From Candidatus Thorarchaeota archaeon (GTDB lineage Archaea > Asgardarchaeota > Thorarchaeia > Thorarchaeales > Thorarchaeaceae), in NCBI GenBank assembly GCA_016840965.1, contig JAEORI010000016.1:1-5739 (forward strand): 5,739 bases of DNA. Direction: 5' to 3'. A program made the translations under genes and the position numbers. The notes beneath the pieces are model-generated. The model was not told the DNA's origin. It worked only from the letters and a program-made list of their open reading frames with translations, and ran no database searches. Shown here piece by piece: positions 1 through 5,338 of this stretch. Within the stretch, counting starts at the first letter, position 1. Every line of letters starts with the position of its first letter.

Positions 1-102
1 AAATTGGATGCATTTCTTGTAGTCAAGAATTGCCAAGGTGTTTTGTATCTATTGTCCACGACCTATCATGCGTATTATTCGCAGGATAAATTGAATGAAT
101 AG
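1..102 (+). CDS. Possible C-terminal tail of an upstream gene (partial, uncertain)
   Basis: The frame starting at base 1 is open to a TAG stop at 100-102, giving 33 residues that end in YYSQDKLNE. It would overlap the ATG of the next gene (95-97) by eight bases, the kind of short stop/start overlap common between co-transcribed prokaryotic genes. No family is recognisable from so short a tail. The evidence is weak: 33 open codons are not rare by chance, and another frame (from base 3) is also open to a TAA at 87-89. The two minus-strand frames I read furthest close earlier. If real, the mini membrane protein genes that follow are the distal part of an operon beginning outside the window. Confidence 0.3.
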   Translation, partial: KLDAFLVVKNCQGVLYLLSTTYHAYYSQDKLNE

Positions 103-355
103 ACAAATCAACCCTCAATATCCCTCAGGAATCATTTCGGATCCTGACTACGTGAGTCCTAGCAATCCTACTAGAAAATTTGGTATAGTTGCTATAATAT
201 CAATAGTCCTTTGCTGGGCAGTTCCTGAGTATCTCTCGGGTTTTGTTGCAGTACTAGGTCCTGTATTCTGGCTTGTATTCCACGTTCTCTATATTGGATT
301 ACTTGTTTCCTACTACATAGTATCAATGAAACGTTACACAGCCCAGAGGAGATGA
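95..355 (+). CDS. Small two-helix membrane protein (86 aa), paralogue of the next gene
   Basis: An 86-residue protein of unknown function. Residues 1-28 are polar and rich in Pro, Asn and Ser. Two hydrophobic segments follow, roughly residues 30-47 and 50-77, and the protein ends in a basic tail (SMKRYTAQRR). Helix 1 contains an S-I-x-L-C-W motif (36-41) followed by Glu45. Helix 2 contains F-H-x-x-Y-I (62-67). The same residues recur at the same spacing in the 55-residue gene directly downstream, which argues that both are real and related. The ATG at 95 has an AGGA ribosome-binding site at 83-86, eight bases away. The stop at 353-355 lies one base before the next start, so the two are almost certainly co-transcribed. 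No signal-peptide cleavage site is evident. By the positive-inside rule the basic C-terminus is probably cytoplasmic. Function is unknown. Confidence 0.7.
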   Translation: MNRQINPQYPSGIISDPDYVSPSNPTRKFGIVAIISIVLCWAVPEYLSGFVAVLGPVFWLVFHVLYIGLLVSYYIVSMKRYTAQRR

Positions 356-356
356 A

Positions 357-524
357 ATGATGTCGATACAGCTTGTACTCATACTGTTCATTGCATCAAT
401 CATCCTCTGCTGGGGTGGAGGTGAAATTGTCAAGAGAAGGAACATCAAGATTCCGAAGCTGATTCTTGTCATCTTCCATATTGTATACATTGCAGGCCTT
501 GTAGCAACCTACATTGTCCTGTAA
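357..524 (+). CDS. Mini two-helix membrane protein (55 aa), paralogue of the preceding gene
   Basis: A 55-residue gene (MMSIQLVLIL... to ...LVATYIVL, stop TAA 522-524). Two hydrophobic helices, about residues 3-20 and 33-55, flank a basic loop (KRRNIKIPK, 26-34), so both ends probably face away from the cytoplasm. It aligns without gaps to residues 34-76 of the preceding protein at a constant offset of 22. By hand I count 16 identities over 43 columns, including S14-I15, L17-C18-W19, E23, F40-H41, Y44-I45, L48-V49 and Y52-I53-V54. A GAGGAG ribosome-binding site (346-351) lies in the last codons of the upstream gene, five bases before ATG 357 and eight before an alternative ATG at 360, suggesting translational coupling. 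The gene is followed by a hairpin terminator. It is short enough to be missed by gene callers. Function is unknown. Confidence 0.7.
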   Translation: MMSIQLVLILFIASIILCWGGGEIVKRRNIKIPKLILVIFHIVYIAGLVATYIVL

Positions 525-533
525 ATCTCACAT

Positions 534-572
534 GTACAGAGAGCACTCAGACTCTCTGTACTCTCTTTTTTT
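534..572 (+). terminator. Hairpin plus T-tract terminator after the mini membrane protein genes
   Basis: A perfect 10-bp stem (534-543 pairs with 552-561; arms GTACAGAGAG and CTCTCTGTAC) closes an eight-base loop. It is followed at once by a pyrimidine-rich tract with seven consecutive T (566-572). The hairpin starts ten bases after the TAA of the 55-residue gene. The T-tract is on the plus-strand side, so it suits termination of the plus-strand transcript. On the minus strand the stem is not followed by T residues, so it fits the convergent reductase gene less well. Archaeal terminators often rely on T-tracts alone, so a full bacterial-style stem is noteworthy. Confidence 0.75.
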
Positions 573-574
573 CT

Positions 575-1573
575 TTATCTCATCTTGTCTTCATAGAATA
601 TGTTAGGTCGATATGGTGCTGGCAGCTCGGGAGTATGATTCAGGATGCCCTCGATTTCGTCGAAGGTGTTTTTTGAAAGTGTCACATCTGATGCTCCGAC
701 GTTCTCGATGACATGTTCGGGCTTTGTTGCACCGACTAGAGCTGCTGAGATTTCAGGTCGCCTAAGAACCCAAGCTAACGCTAGTTGTCCTGTAGTAATA
801 TCCAGTGAGGATGCTATCTCGCTGAGCTTCCTTACTTTTACTAAATTTTCTTCTGTGAGGTAGGAACTCATAACCTTCGAGCTAGCTCCTCTACTTCCCT
901 CTGGAGTACCATCATTATATTTTCCTGTGAGCAGACCCTGAGCCAAGGGACTGAAGACTGTCAACCCCATTCCATGTGTCTTTGCAACCGACATAACCTC
1001 AAGCTCGATGAATCTTGCCAGCATGTTGTATAAAGGCTGCTCAACAATAGGATTATGAGCTCCTAACTCCTTGGCTACTGCATTTGCTCGTTCAAGCTGT
1101 GCCGCAGTCCAAGCGGAGGTACCCCAATAGCGTACTTTTCCAGCCCTGATGAGATCATCCATAGCCATGACAGTTTCTTTTACAGGTGTTGTGTAGTCAT
1201 ACCTATGTAAAAAATAGATGTCAATGTAATCTAGGTTCAATCGTTCTAAAGAGCCCTCTATGGCATTCATGATATTCTTCCTACTATTCCCCCAATCAGT
1301 GATGTCTTCACTTGTCGGCCAGAACACCTTACTCGAGATTACCAGATTCCTTCTACTGACATTCTCATCATGCAGGAACTGGGCGATTACTTCTTCAGCT
1401 TTGCCGCCTGCATAAATTTCCGCAGAATCAATGAAGTTTATTCCATTGTCTAGTGCAGTGGTCATGCACTTTTTGGCCATCTCATTCTCAACAGTACCAC
1501 CATAAGTCAGCCAGGAACCAAGTGAAATCTCACTGACTTTCAATCCACTCTTTCCAACCTTTCGATATCGCAA
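575..1573 (-). CDS. Aldo/keto reductase, Kv-beta-like (AKR6-type) family
   Basis: A 332-residue NADPH-dependent aldo/keto reductase of the (beta/alpha)8 barrel fold, expected to be cytosolic and to reduce aldehydes or ketones; the substrate cannot be read from the sequence. The catalytic tetrad is visible: Asp49 and Tyr54 in FIDSAEIYAGGKAE, Lys82 in SSKVFW, and His123 in FLHRYD. The stretch SRKNI...SLERLNLDYIDIYFLHRYD...GKVRYWGTS follows the Kv channel beta-subunit pattern, as does FSPLAQGLLTGKY (207-219). GATKPEHVIENV (281-292) is the usual cofactor-phosphate segment. Length is normal for the family. The start is TTG at 1573-1571, supported by a GGAG site (1585-1582) eight bases upstream; an ATG at 1581-1579 is out of frame. 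The gene is divergent from a PadR regulator, which probably controls it. No channel partner gene is visible, so the Kv-beta resemblance only places the enzyme in a family. Confidence 0.93.
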   Translation of the reverse strand: MRYRKVGKSGLKVSEISLGSWLTYGGTVENEMAKKCMTTALDNGINFIDSAEIYAGGKAEEVIAQFLHDENVSRRNLVISSKVFWPTSEDITDWGNSRKNIMNAIEGSLERLNLDYIDIYFLHRYDYTTPVKETVMAMDDLIRAGKVRYWGTSAWTAAQLERANAVAKELGAHNPIVEQPLYNMLARFIELEVMSVAKTHGMGLTVFSPLAQGLLTGKYNDGTPEGSRGASSKVMSSYLTEENLVKVRKLSEIASSLDITTGQLALAWVLRRPEISAALVGATKPEHVIENVGASDVTLSKNTFDEIEGILNHTPELPAPYRPNIFYEDKMR

Positions 1574-1581
1574 ACGACCAT

Positions 1582-1585
1582 CTCC
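1582..1585 (-). promoter_or_regulatory. Ribosome-binding site that fixes a TTG start
   Basis: GGAG on the minus strand sits eight bases before the TTG at 1573. No in-frame ATG or GTG lies nearby upstream, and the protein starting at this TTG (RYRKVGKSGLKVSEISLG) begins exactly where aldo/keto reductases normally do. Confidence 0.6.
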
Positions 1586-1609
1586 AATTTCAGATTGATA
1601 TCTTTTAAC

Positions 1610-1625
1610 AATAGTTAATACTATT
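1610..1625. promoter_or_regulatory. Inverted repeat upstream of the reductase gene, candidate operator
   Basis: AATAGT (1610-1615) and ACTATT (1620-1625) form a 6-bp inverted repeat separated by four bases (TAAT). It sits directly upstream of a weak TATA-like minus-strand element (TTAAAAGA, about 1601-1608), where a bound regulator could affect reductase transcription. Part of it (AGTTAATAC) resembles part of the palindrome at 1669-1682 and its flank (AGTGATAC), hinting at one regulator acting at both sites. Short A/T-rich repeats of this size also arise by chance. Confidence 0.35.
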
Positions 1626-1660
1626 ATGTCTTTGGTTCCGACTCATGGTAACAACTTGTC

Positions 1661-1671
1661 ATATTTAATAT
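1661..1671 (+). promoter_or_regulatory. TATA-like element upstream of the PadR gene
   Basis: ATATTTAATAT is an archaeal TATA-box-like stretch whose centre is about 59 bases before the ATG at 1725, which would give a leader of roughly 30 bases. It overlaps the left arm of the perfect palindrome at 1669-1682. A second A-rich stretch (1688-1699, ATAACATAAA) could instead drive a nearly leaderless transcript. No ribosome-binding site precedes the ATG, so the leaderless option remains open. Confidence 0.4.
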
Positions 1672-1682
1672 CACTAGTGATA
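1669..1682. promoter_or_regulatory. Perfect 14-bp palindrome, candidate PadR operator
   Basis: TATCACTAGTGATA is identical to its own reverse complement, centred between 1675 and 1676. It lies in the spacer between the divergent reductase and PadR genes and overlaps the likely TATA element of the PadR gene. PadR-family proteins are dimeric winged-helix regulators that usually bind palindromes in their own promoter and in that of a neighbouring gene. The position therefore fits autoregulation plus control of the reductase. Binding itself is inferred. Confidence 0.55.
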
Positions 1683-1724
1683 CATTCGAATAACATAAAG
1701 GCTAGTCCCAACTTGAATTGATAC

Positions 1725-2480
1725 ATGTTCAGTCCATTTCGCAGGATGGTAGAGGTGTTTCGAGAAAAAGAAGCCACTAGTCCTGAGAAGGCTCTGACTT
1801 GGAAGGAACTAGGGTTTCCAGCAGAGTTTGAAAATCTATCTCTGCCAATACCCGAGAATGAATCGCCAATAGTGCGCACTGGTAGAAAGTACTACTTGTC
1901 CGAGGAGATGTTAGTACAGCTAAGGAAACGAAGGAATGAGATTTTCAGTCCTTTGAGGAAGTGGATTAAACACACTGCAAAGGTGCCAAAGGGTTTCCTG
2001 AGGTATCAAGTTCTGCACAAACTAAAGGAATGTTCAATGTCCGGAGCGGAGCTATCAAAAGCAATCGCGAATGACATGGATGGATTCTGGAAGCCAAAAC
2101 CGGGATCTATCTATCCTTTGTTGAGGAGTCTGTTAAGGGATGGTCTAACTCGAGAGATTCCCGATAAAGATGGAAGAACTCGAAGATATGAGTTGACCAA
2201 AAAGGGCATTGAGTTCCTTGAAACTGAAATTGATAGAAGCCGAGAGCTTCGTGAGAAGATTAGTCAAGGAGTGTTTCCATTTTCCTCATTTGGTTCGGTT
2301 TTTGGGTCGTCAGAGAAGATACCAGAATCTCTCCAAACGCTCTTTACAGCACTCCTCAATTTTCGTATGGTGCTCTTGAATAGTCCTTCTCCAGAGATAC
2401 TTGATGAGCTAACTCATGCAGCTGAACAGTTCACTAGCGAGCTTGAGAGAATCCGGAAAAAGTTTGAGGACTCGCAGTAG
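1725..2480 (+). CDS. PadR-family winged-helix transcriptional regulator with N-terminal extension
   Basis: A 251-residue DNA-binding regulator. The PadR winged-helix domain spans about residues 88-170: GFLRYQVLHKL opens it, MSGAELSKAI is helix 2, PGSIYPLLRSLLRDGL (126-141) is the recognition-helix region, and DKDGRTRRYELTKKG (147-161) is the wing. Residues 203-247 are helical and probably mediate dimerisation. Ahead of the domain are about 85 extra residues containing EKALTWKELGFP (21-32) and GRKYYLSEEMLVQLRKR (53-69); I recall similar segments from other archaeal regulators and membrane-associated small proteins. FSPFRR (2-7) and FSPLRK (74-79) form a short internal repeat. Plain PadR proteins of about 110-180 residues are shorter. 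The ATG at 1725 has no ribosome-binding site and an in-frame ATG lies at 1746. It is divergent from the aldo/keto reductase, its probable target. The ligand is unknown. Confidence 0.88.
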   Translation: MFSPFRRMVEVFREKEATSPEKALTWKELGFPAEFENLSLPIPENESPIVRTGRKYYLSEEMLVQLRKRRNEIFSPLRKWIKHTAKVPKGFLRYQVLHKLKECSMSGAELSKAIANDMDGFWKPKPGSIYPLLRSLLRDGLTREIPDKDGRTRRYELTKKGIEFLETEIDRSRELREKISQGVFPFSSFGSVFGSSEKIPESLQTLFTALLNFRMVLLNSPSPEILDELTHAAEQFTSELERIRKKFEDSQ

Positions 2481-2510
2481 GACAAAACCACATTTCAAAT
2501 TATTTTCCCT

Positions 2511-2519
2511 CAATATAAT
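2511..2519 (+). promoter_or_regulatory. TATA-like element before the MBL hydrolase gene
   Basis: CAATATAAT lies in the 52-base gap after the PadR stop and is preceded by a T-rich stretch (2500-2508) that may end the PadR transcript. An archaeal transcript starting 25-30 bases downstream would begin near 2540. That is after the ATG at 2533 and favours one of the later in-frame starts of the hydrolase. Confidence 0.35.
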
Positions 2520-2532
2520 GCCTACGTAAACA

Positions 2533-3291
2533 ATGATATACTGCTTGCTGAAGTTTTCTTTCAAGGTTGTGTGTGGTTTGAAGAGCTCAGTGGATCGACT
2601 TCGAGTTATTCGTTCAGGTACAACAATGCGTGATCCAGAAGTCTGGAAACTTGGTTATGCCGGACCTGAAATTAGGAATTTAGAACATGATCTTTGTGTA
2701 TTGAATCTAGCAACTGTGAGTCTTGTGGAAACCGATGGTCAACGCCTCCTCATTGACACGGGCTGGGAAGGTCGCGTCGATAGCTCTCTGTTGCCCAAAG
2801 AACAGAATCGATTAGTCATGGAACTACGGTATTTTGGAATCCAACCGGAAGACATCGACGAGATTTTCATCACGCATTGGCATGGTGACCATTGGGAGAA
2901 TATCTATCTTTTTCCAAAAGCGGTTGTCTATTATGCTGGTTGCTCCTCAAGTTTTGTTAAGAAAAATCTCTCAATGATTTCAGCTGAAAATGAAACTCGA
3001 AAGCTCAAGGAAGGTGACGAGTGGCATACTGGAATGGAGATACTTTCAACAGATGGTCACTCAGATCATGACCACTCGGTAGTCATTCAATACGAGAAAA
3101 ACACGTTTGTAGCAGCTGGTGACGCGATTGTTTCTAAGATGTATTATCATACTGAAACGTTCTTCCCGAATGACCGAGTGATTAAATTTCAAAAAGAACT
3201 CAGAGTTTCTTTCAAAAAGATAGTTGAGAGAGCAGACTTCATTATCCCCGGGCATGATGGACCGTTTATCAACTATCGAAAGAACCAGTAG
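2533..3291 (+). CDS. MBL-fold metal-dependent hydrolase
   Basis: A metallo-beta-lactamase-fold hydrolase, up to 252 residues. The metal-binding signature is complete: H115-W-H117-G-D119-H120 (THWHGDHWEN), His176 in TDGHSDHDH, Asp197 in AAGDA and His241 in IIPGHDGPF. LLIDTGWEG (72-80) is the usual strand before the active-site loops. A compact single-domain protein ending in PGHDGPF suggests a hydrolase of the glyoxalase II or MBLAC1-like type, with no RNase or beta-CASP insertion; substrate unknown, probably cytosolic. The start is doubtful. From ATG 2533 the first 16 residues (MIYCLLKFSFKVVCGL) look unlike the family, while in-frame TTG at 2578 or GTG at 2590 begins just before the expected first strand (RLRVIRSGT). 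None of these has a strong ribosome-binding site. It follows the PadR gene by 52 bases on the same strand. Confidence 0.9.
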   Translation: MIYCLLKFSFKVVCGLKSSVDRLRVIRSGTTMRDPEVWKLGYAGPEIRNLEHDLCVLNLATVSLVETDGQRLLIDTGWEGRVDSSLLPKEQNRLVMELRYFGIQPEDIDEIFITHWHGDHWENIYLFPKAVVYYAGCSSSFVKKNLSMISAENETRKLKEGDEWHTGMEILSTDGHSDHDHSVVIQYEKNTFVAAGDAIVSKMYYHTETFFPNDRVIKFQKELRVSFKKIVERADFIIPGHDGPFINYRKNQ

Positions 3292-3351
3292 AGAACACAA
3301 GGGTGTGATCTAAAGCGTGGAATCAATTTTGAGTATGCACTTTTAATCAAA

Positions 3352-3361
3352 CCTTTTAAGG
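3352..3361 (+). promoter_or_regulatory. TATA-like element before the ribbon-helix-helix gene
   Basis: CCTTTTAAGG, preceded by an A-rich flank (AATCAAA, 3345-3351), resembles an archaeal BRE plus TATA box. Transcription starting about 25 bases later would give a leader of about 25 bases before the ATG at 3409 and would exclude the GTG at 3361. A similar alternative (ACTTTTAAT, 3339-3347) lies just upstream. The 69-base gap after the hydrolase stop otherwise shows only a weak 4-bp hairpin. Confidence 0.35.
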
Positions 3362-3408
3362 TGGACAAGTTTGAAACGTCTCAACCTGTTTTGAATTGGG
3401 TGTTACGA

Positions 3409-3753
3409 ATGTCTAGACAACAAACGCAATCTAATACAGATAAGGAAAGCAAGAGCCTTAGAGAAGAGCTTCTAGACCACTTTGAACGTGATGAACATGG
3501 ATTGAAAAATCGCGAGATTTCAGTAATGACTAGACTGAGCCCTGAAATTGTTGAAACTCTTGATGCACTTGTCGAATTGGAAATATTCAAGAGCCGTTCT
3601 GAAGTCGTAGCATCTTTTGTTGAGAAAACAATTATGGACCGTAAGAATCAATTTGACTCGATAACAAAACAGGCAAGCGATATTTCAAAGAAGCGAGAAG
3701 CGGCAAAACATCTTGCTTATCAAGCAATTCGTTCAAAGAGCGAATCTGATTGA
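3409..3753 (+). CDS. Ribbon-helix-helix (CopG-like) DNA-binding protein
   Basis: A 114-residue protein from the ATG at 3409. The ribbon-helix-helix domain spans residues 36-76: ISVMTRLSP is the beta strand, EIVETLDALVELEIF helix A, and KSRSEVVASFVEKTIM helix B. Such proteins form dimers whose paired strands enter the DNA major groove. Phrases like LDALVEL.IFKSRSE are typical of archaeal members. The N-terminal 35 residues are charged and polar, and the C-terminal 38 are charged and helical (KQASDISKKREAAKHLAYQAIRSK). The ATG is preceded by GGGTG (3398-3402) six bases away; a GTG at 3361 would add 16 residues but has no ribosome-binding site and sits on a TATA-like element. No toxin gene is adjacent on the same strand, so a stand-alone regulator or nucleoid-type protein is likelier than an antitoxin. 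Its TGA directly abuts the stop of the convergent SDR gene. Confidence 0.85.
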   Translation: MSRQQTQSNTDKESKSLREELLDHFERDEHGLKNREISVMTRLSPEIVETLDALVELEIFKSRSEVVASFVEKTIMDRKNQFDSITKQASDISKKREAAKHLAYQAIRSKSESD

Positions 3754-5304
3754 TTAGAGAATGTCTGTATAGCAGTCATCAGGGTAGAAATTATTCTCAT
3801 TCCTATCATGGTTTGGGTACCAGACTTGTGCAAAGAAGGGATTTTTCCTCGCGACCTCGTCCTGATTCCACGGAGGCGGCAGACACTCAGGGCACCAATG
3901 ACCGGTTTTTAGTACAAGATAGGGAGTACCCTCAAAGCGATGATTGAATGCACATCTCCACATTAATCTTGAATACATGTCACCATCCCAAGAGTCAGAC
4001 AGAAGTTCGCCTCCTCGGAATTTAGCGGCTCCTTGAAGATCAAGCATATCAAGGGTGTCTTTTGTTTCGTCATATCCATGATTCAATCTCTTCCACTCAG
4101 GTCTGAGATTTGGCATGTCCTTACCATCCCATTCACCAATGGACTCGTATATCTTGTATGAGCCATAGAATGCAGATATTCTTCTGTCATTCCTGTTCTC
4201 ATACCAGAAAAGTGTGCCATCCTTTCCTGATACCATCTCTTTCATCCTATTGTATGCTGTTTTACGAATGAACGAGCGTATACCTGGTATCTTACTCAAA
4301 AAACCACCAACCCTTAGCATTAGTGGGCGATTCTCCATCACTTGGTCGTAGTGGTCTTCCAAGGACTCTCCCCAGTTGCGTATATACTCATTGAGAATCC
4401 AGCTGTCCTCAAAATAATGACAATGGAAATTTCTAAGAACAAACCATTTGCGCTCCATGATTTTCCTATAATCTCCCATACCAAGCATTTTCATCATTCG
4501 TTCAATGTACTCGATGAAGACAACTCTACAACTCGGTCCACCACCCATATTGTAAACTCGTCGCCAAAAATCCGAATCTTCAGGAATATCAAGACAATTT
4601 ACAAGTCCCCTGCCTGCATCAAAACATGTGTTGAGCTCAATACAAGTGTCAATTGGTTGATGGAACATAATTGGGTCCATAAGGCTCATGGCATCTGGAA
4701 TGGCAATGTATGTCTGTCGAAGAGATACCCAATATTTTAGTCCTGAATCTATGACAGCTCGTTCTCCGCGAATTTTACATGTCGCATAGAAATCAAACAC
4801 ACTTGGTTTTAGTGGATCTCCGACTCTACCCATATGGATGGACTGCAGACGGTCTCCTGTTTCAGCTACGGAGCCCACGTACACGAATTTGATGTGGTTC
4901 TGGCCACCTAGTTCATAGATCGCCTTGATGACATATTCTATTGCTTTTGTGTTGACTGCCTCTGACATCTCCGGATTGTGGTCTGCGGCGGGAGCAATGA
5001 ATGCCATTGGAGAAAGAACCCAGTCTACTCCTCGAACAGACTCAAGGATATCTGAATACTTTGTAGCATCGCCCCACACTATTTTGAAGCTCTCTCCCTC
5101 TACAACACCATCTCCTTGTATACTCCTTATTCCACATTCCTGCTCATAGGATGCAAAAAGCTTCTTGTTCTTCGTAGAAGGTCGTAGTAGAAGAACTACA
5201 TCATATTTCCGTTCTCCATTTTCGTCTACTCGTGCCCAAAGCTCCTTGAATGCAACAAAACCCATGGAGCCAGATGCACCAAGTAGCAATACTCTCTCTT
5301 TCAT
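3754..5304 (-). CDS. Extended SDR NAD(P)-dependent epimerase/dehydratase-like protein with C-terminal zinc-ribbon-like module
   Basis: A 516-residue protein. Residues 1 to about 260 are an extended short-chain dehydrogenase/reductase: GASGSMG (9-15) is the GxxGxxG dinucleotide loop, D79 (WGDATK) is the adenine contact, N118 (VNTKA) the structural Asn, S145 (YVGSVAETG) the catalytic Ser, and Y173-A-T-C-K177 the YxxxK pair. Basic residues after strand 2 (R41, K45, K47, K48) suggest NADP(H). Typical family members are 310-350 residues; here about 170 more follow. That tail is aromatic-rich and includes W449-R-C451-A-F-N-H455 and W470-C471-P-E-C474, the layout of a small C-x3-H / C-x2-C zinc ribbon, then a tail with H499 and C511. 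The ATG at 5304 lacks a clear ribosome-binding site. The VOC gene lies 59 bases upstream on the same strand. The substrate could be a nucleotide sugar or another alcohol/ketone; this is not determinable. Confidence 0.88.
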   Translation of the reverse strand: MKERVLLLGASGSMGFVAFKELWARVDENGERKYDVVLLLRPSTKNKKLFASYEQECGIRSIQGDGVVEGESFKIVWGDATKYSDILESVRGVDWVLSPMAFIAPAADHNPEMSEAVNTKAIEYVIKAIYELGGQNHIKFVYVGSVAETGDRLQSIHMGRVGDPLKPSVFDFYATCKIRGERAVIDSGLKYWVSLRQTYIAIPDAMSLMDPIMFHQPIDTCIELNTCFDAGRGLVNCLDIPEDSDFWRRVYNMGGGPSCRVVFIEYIERMMKMLGMGDYRKIMERKWFVLRNFHCHYFEDSWILNEYIRNWGESLEDHYDQVMENRPLMLRVGGFLSKIPGIRSFIRKTAYNRMKEMVSGKDGTLFWYENRNDRRISAFYGSYKIYESIGEWDGKDMPNLRPEWKRLNHGYDETKDTLDMLDLQGAAKFRGGELLSDSWDGDMYSRLMWRCAFNHRFEGTPYLVLKTGHWCPECLPPPWNQDEVARKNPFFAQVWYPNHDRNENNFYPDDCYTDIL

Positions 5305-5338
5305 TTAGGCCATCTGAGTTGAATGCACTTCAGAGGGA

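Noticed and set aside
3..89. A second open frame from the left edge, ending at TAA 87-89
   Set aside because: It competes with the frame ending at 102, has no overlap with the next start and its composition is no more protein-like; both could be chance.
352..360. ATG at 352 as the start of the second mini protein
   Set aside because: This frame reads Met-Lys-stop; the correct frame begins at 357 or 360.
645..863. Plus-strand open frame of 72 codons
   Set aside because: It lies wholly inside the aldo/keto reductase on the other strand, whose catalytic residues and length are intact.
575..1573. Potassium-channel beta subunit function for the reductase
   Set aside because: The resemblance is at family level only. 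The catalytic His is present and no channel gene is seen in the window; the two mini membrane proteins lack a potassium selectivity-filter motif.
1643..1879. Minus-strand open frame of 78 codons across the divergent spacer and PadR start
   Set aside because: It is antisense to the N-terminus of the PadR gene and the operator region, with no recognisable motif or supporting ribosome-binding site.
3061..3300. Minus-strand open frame opposite the MBL hydrolase 3' end
   Set aside because: It is antisense to the conserved metal-binding region of the hydrolase and shows no family features.
3295..3306. ACAC/GTGT mini hairpin after the MBL hydrolase stop
   Set aside because: A 4-bp stem without a following T-tract is too weak to call a terminator.
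3381..3590. Minus-strand open frame opposite the ribbon-helix-helix gene, considered as a toxin partner
   Set aside because: It is serine/arginine-rich low-complexity translation, typical of an antisense shadow, and does not resemble any toxin.
3409..3753. Antitoxin of a toxin-antitoxin pair
   Set aside because: Ribbon-helix-helix proteins are often antitoxins, but no small toxin-like gene is adjacent on the same strand; the neighbours are a hydrolase with its own likely promoter and a convergent SDR gene.
4342..5149. Plus-strand open frames at 4342-4740 and 4925-5149
   Set aside because: Both are inside the SDR gene, whose cofactor and catalytic motifs establish the opposite strand as coding.
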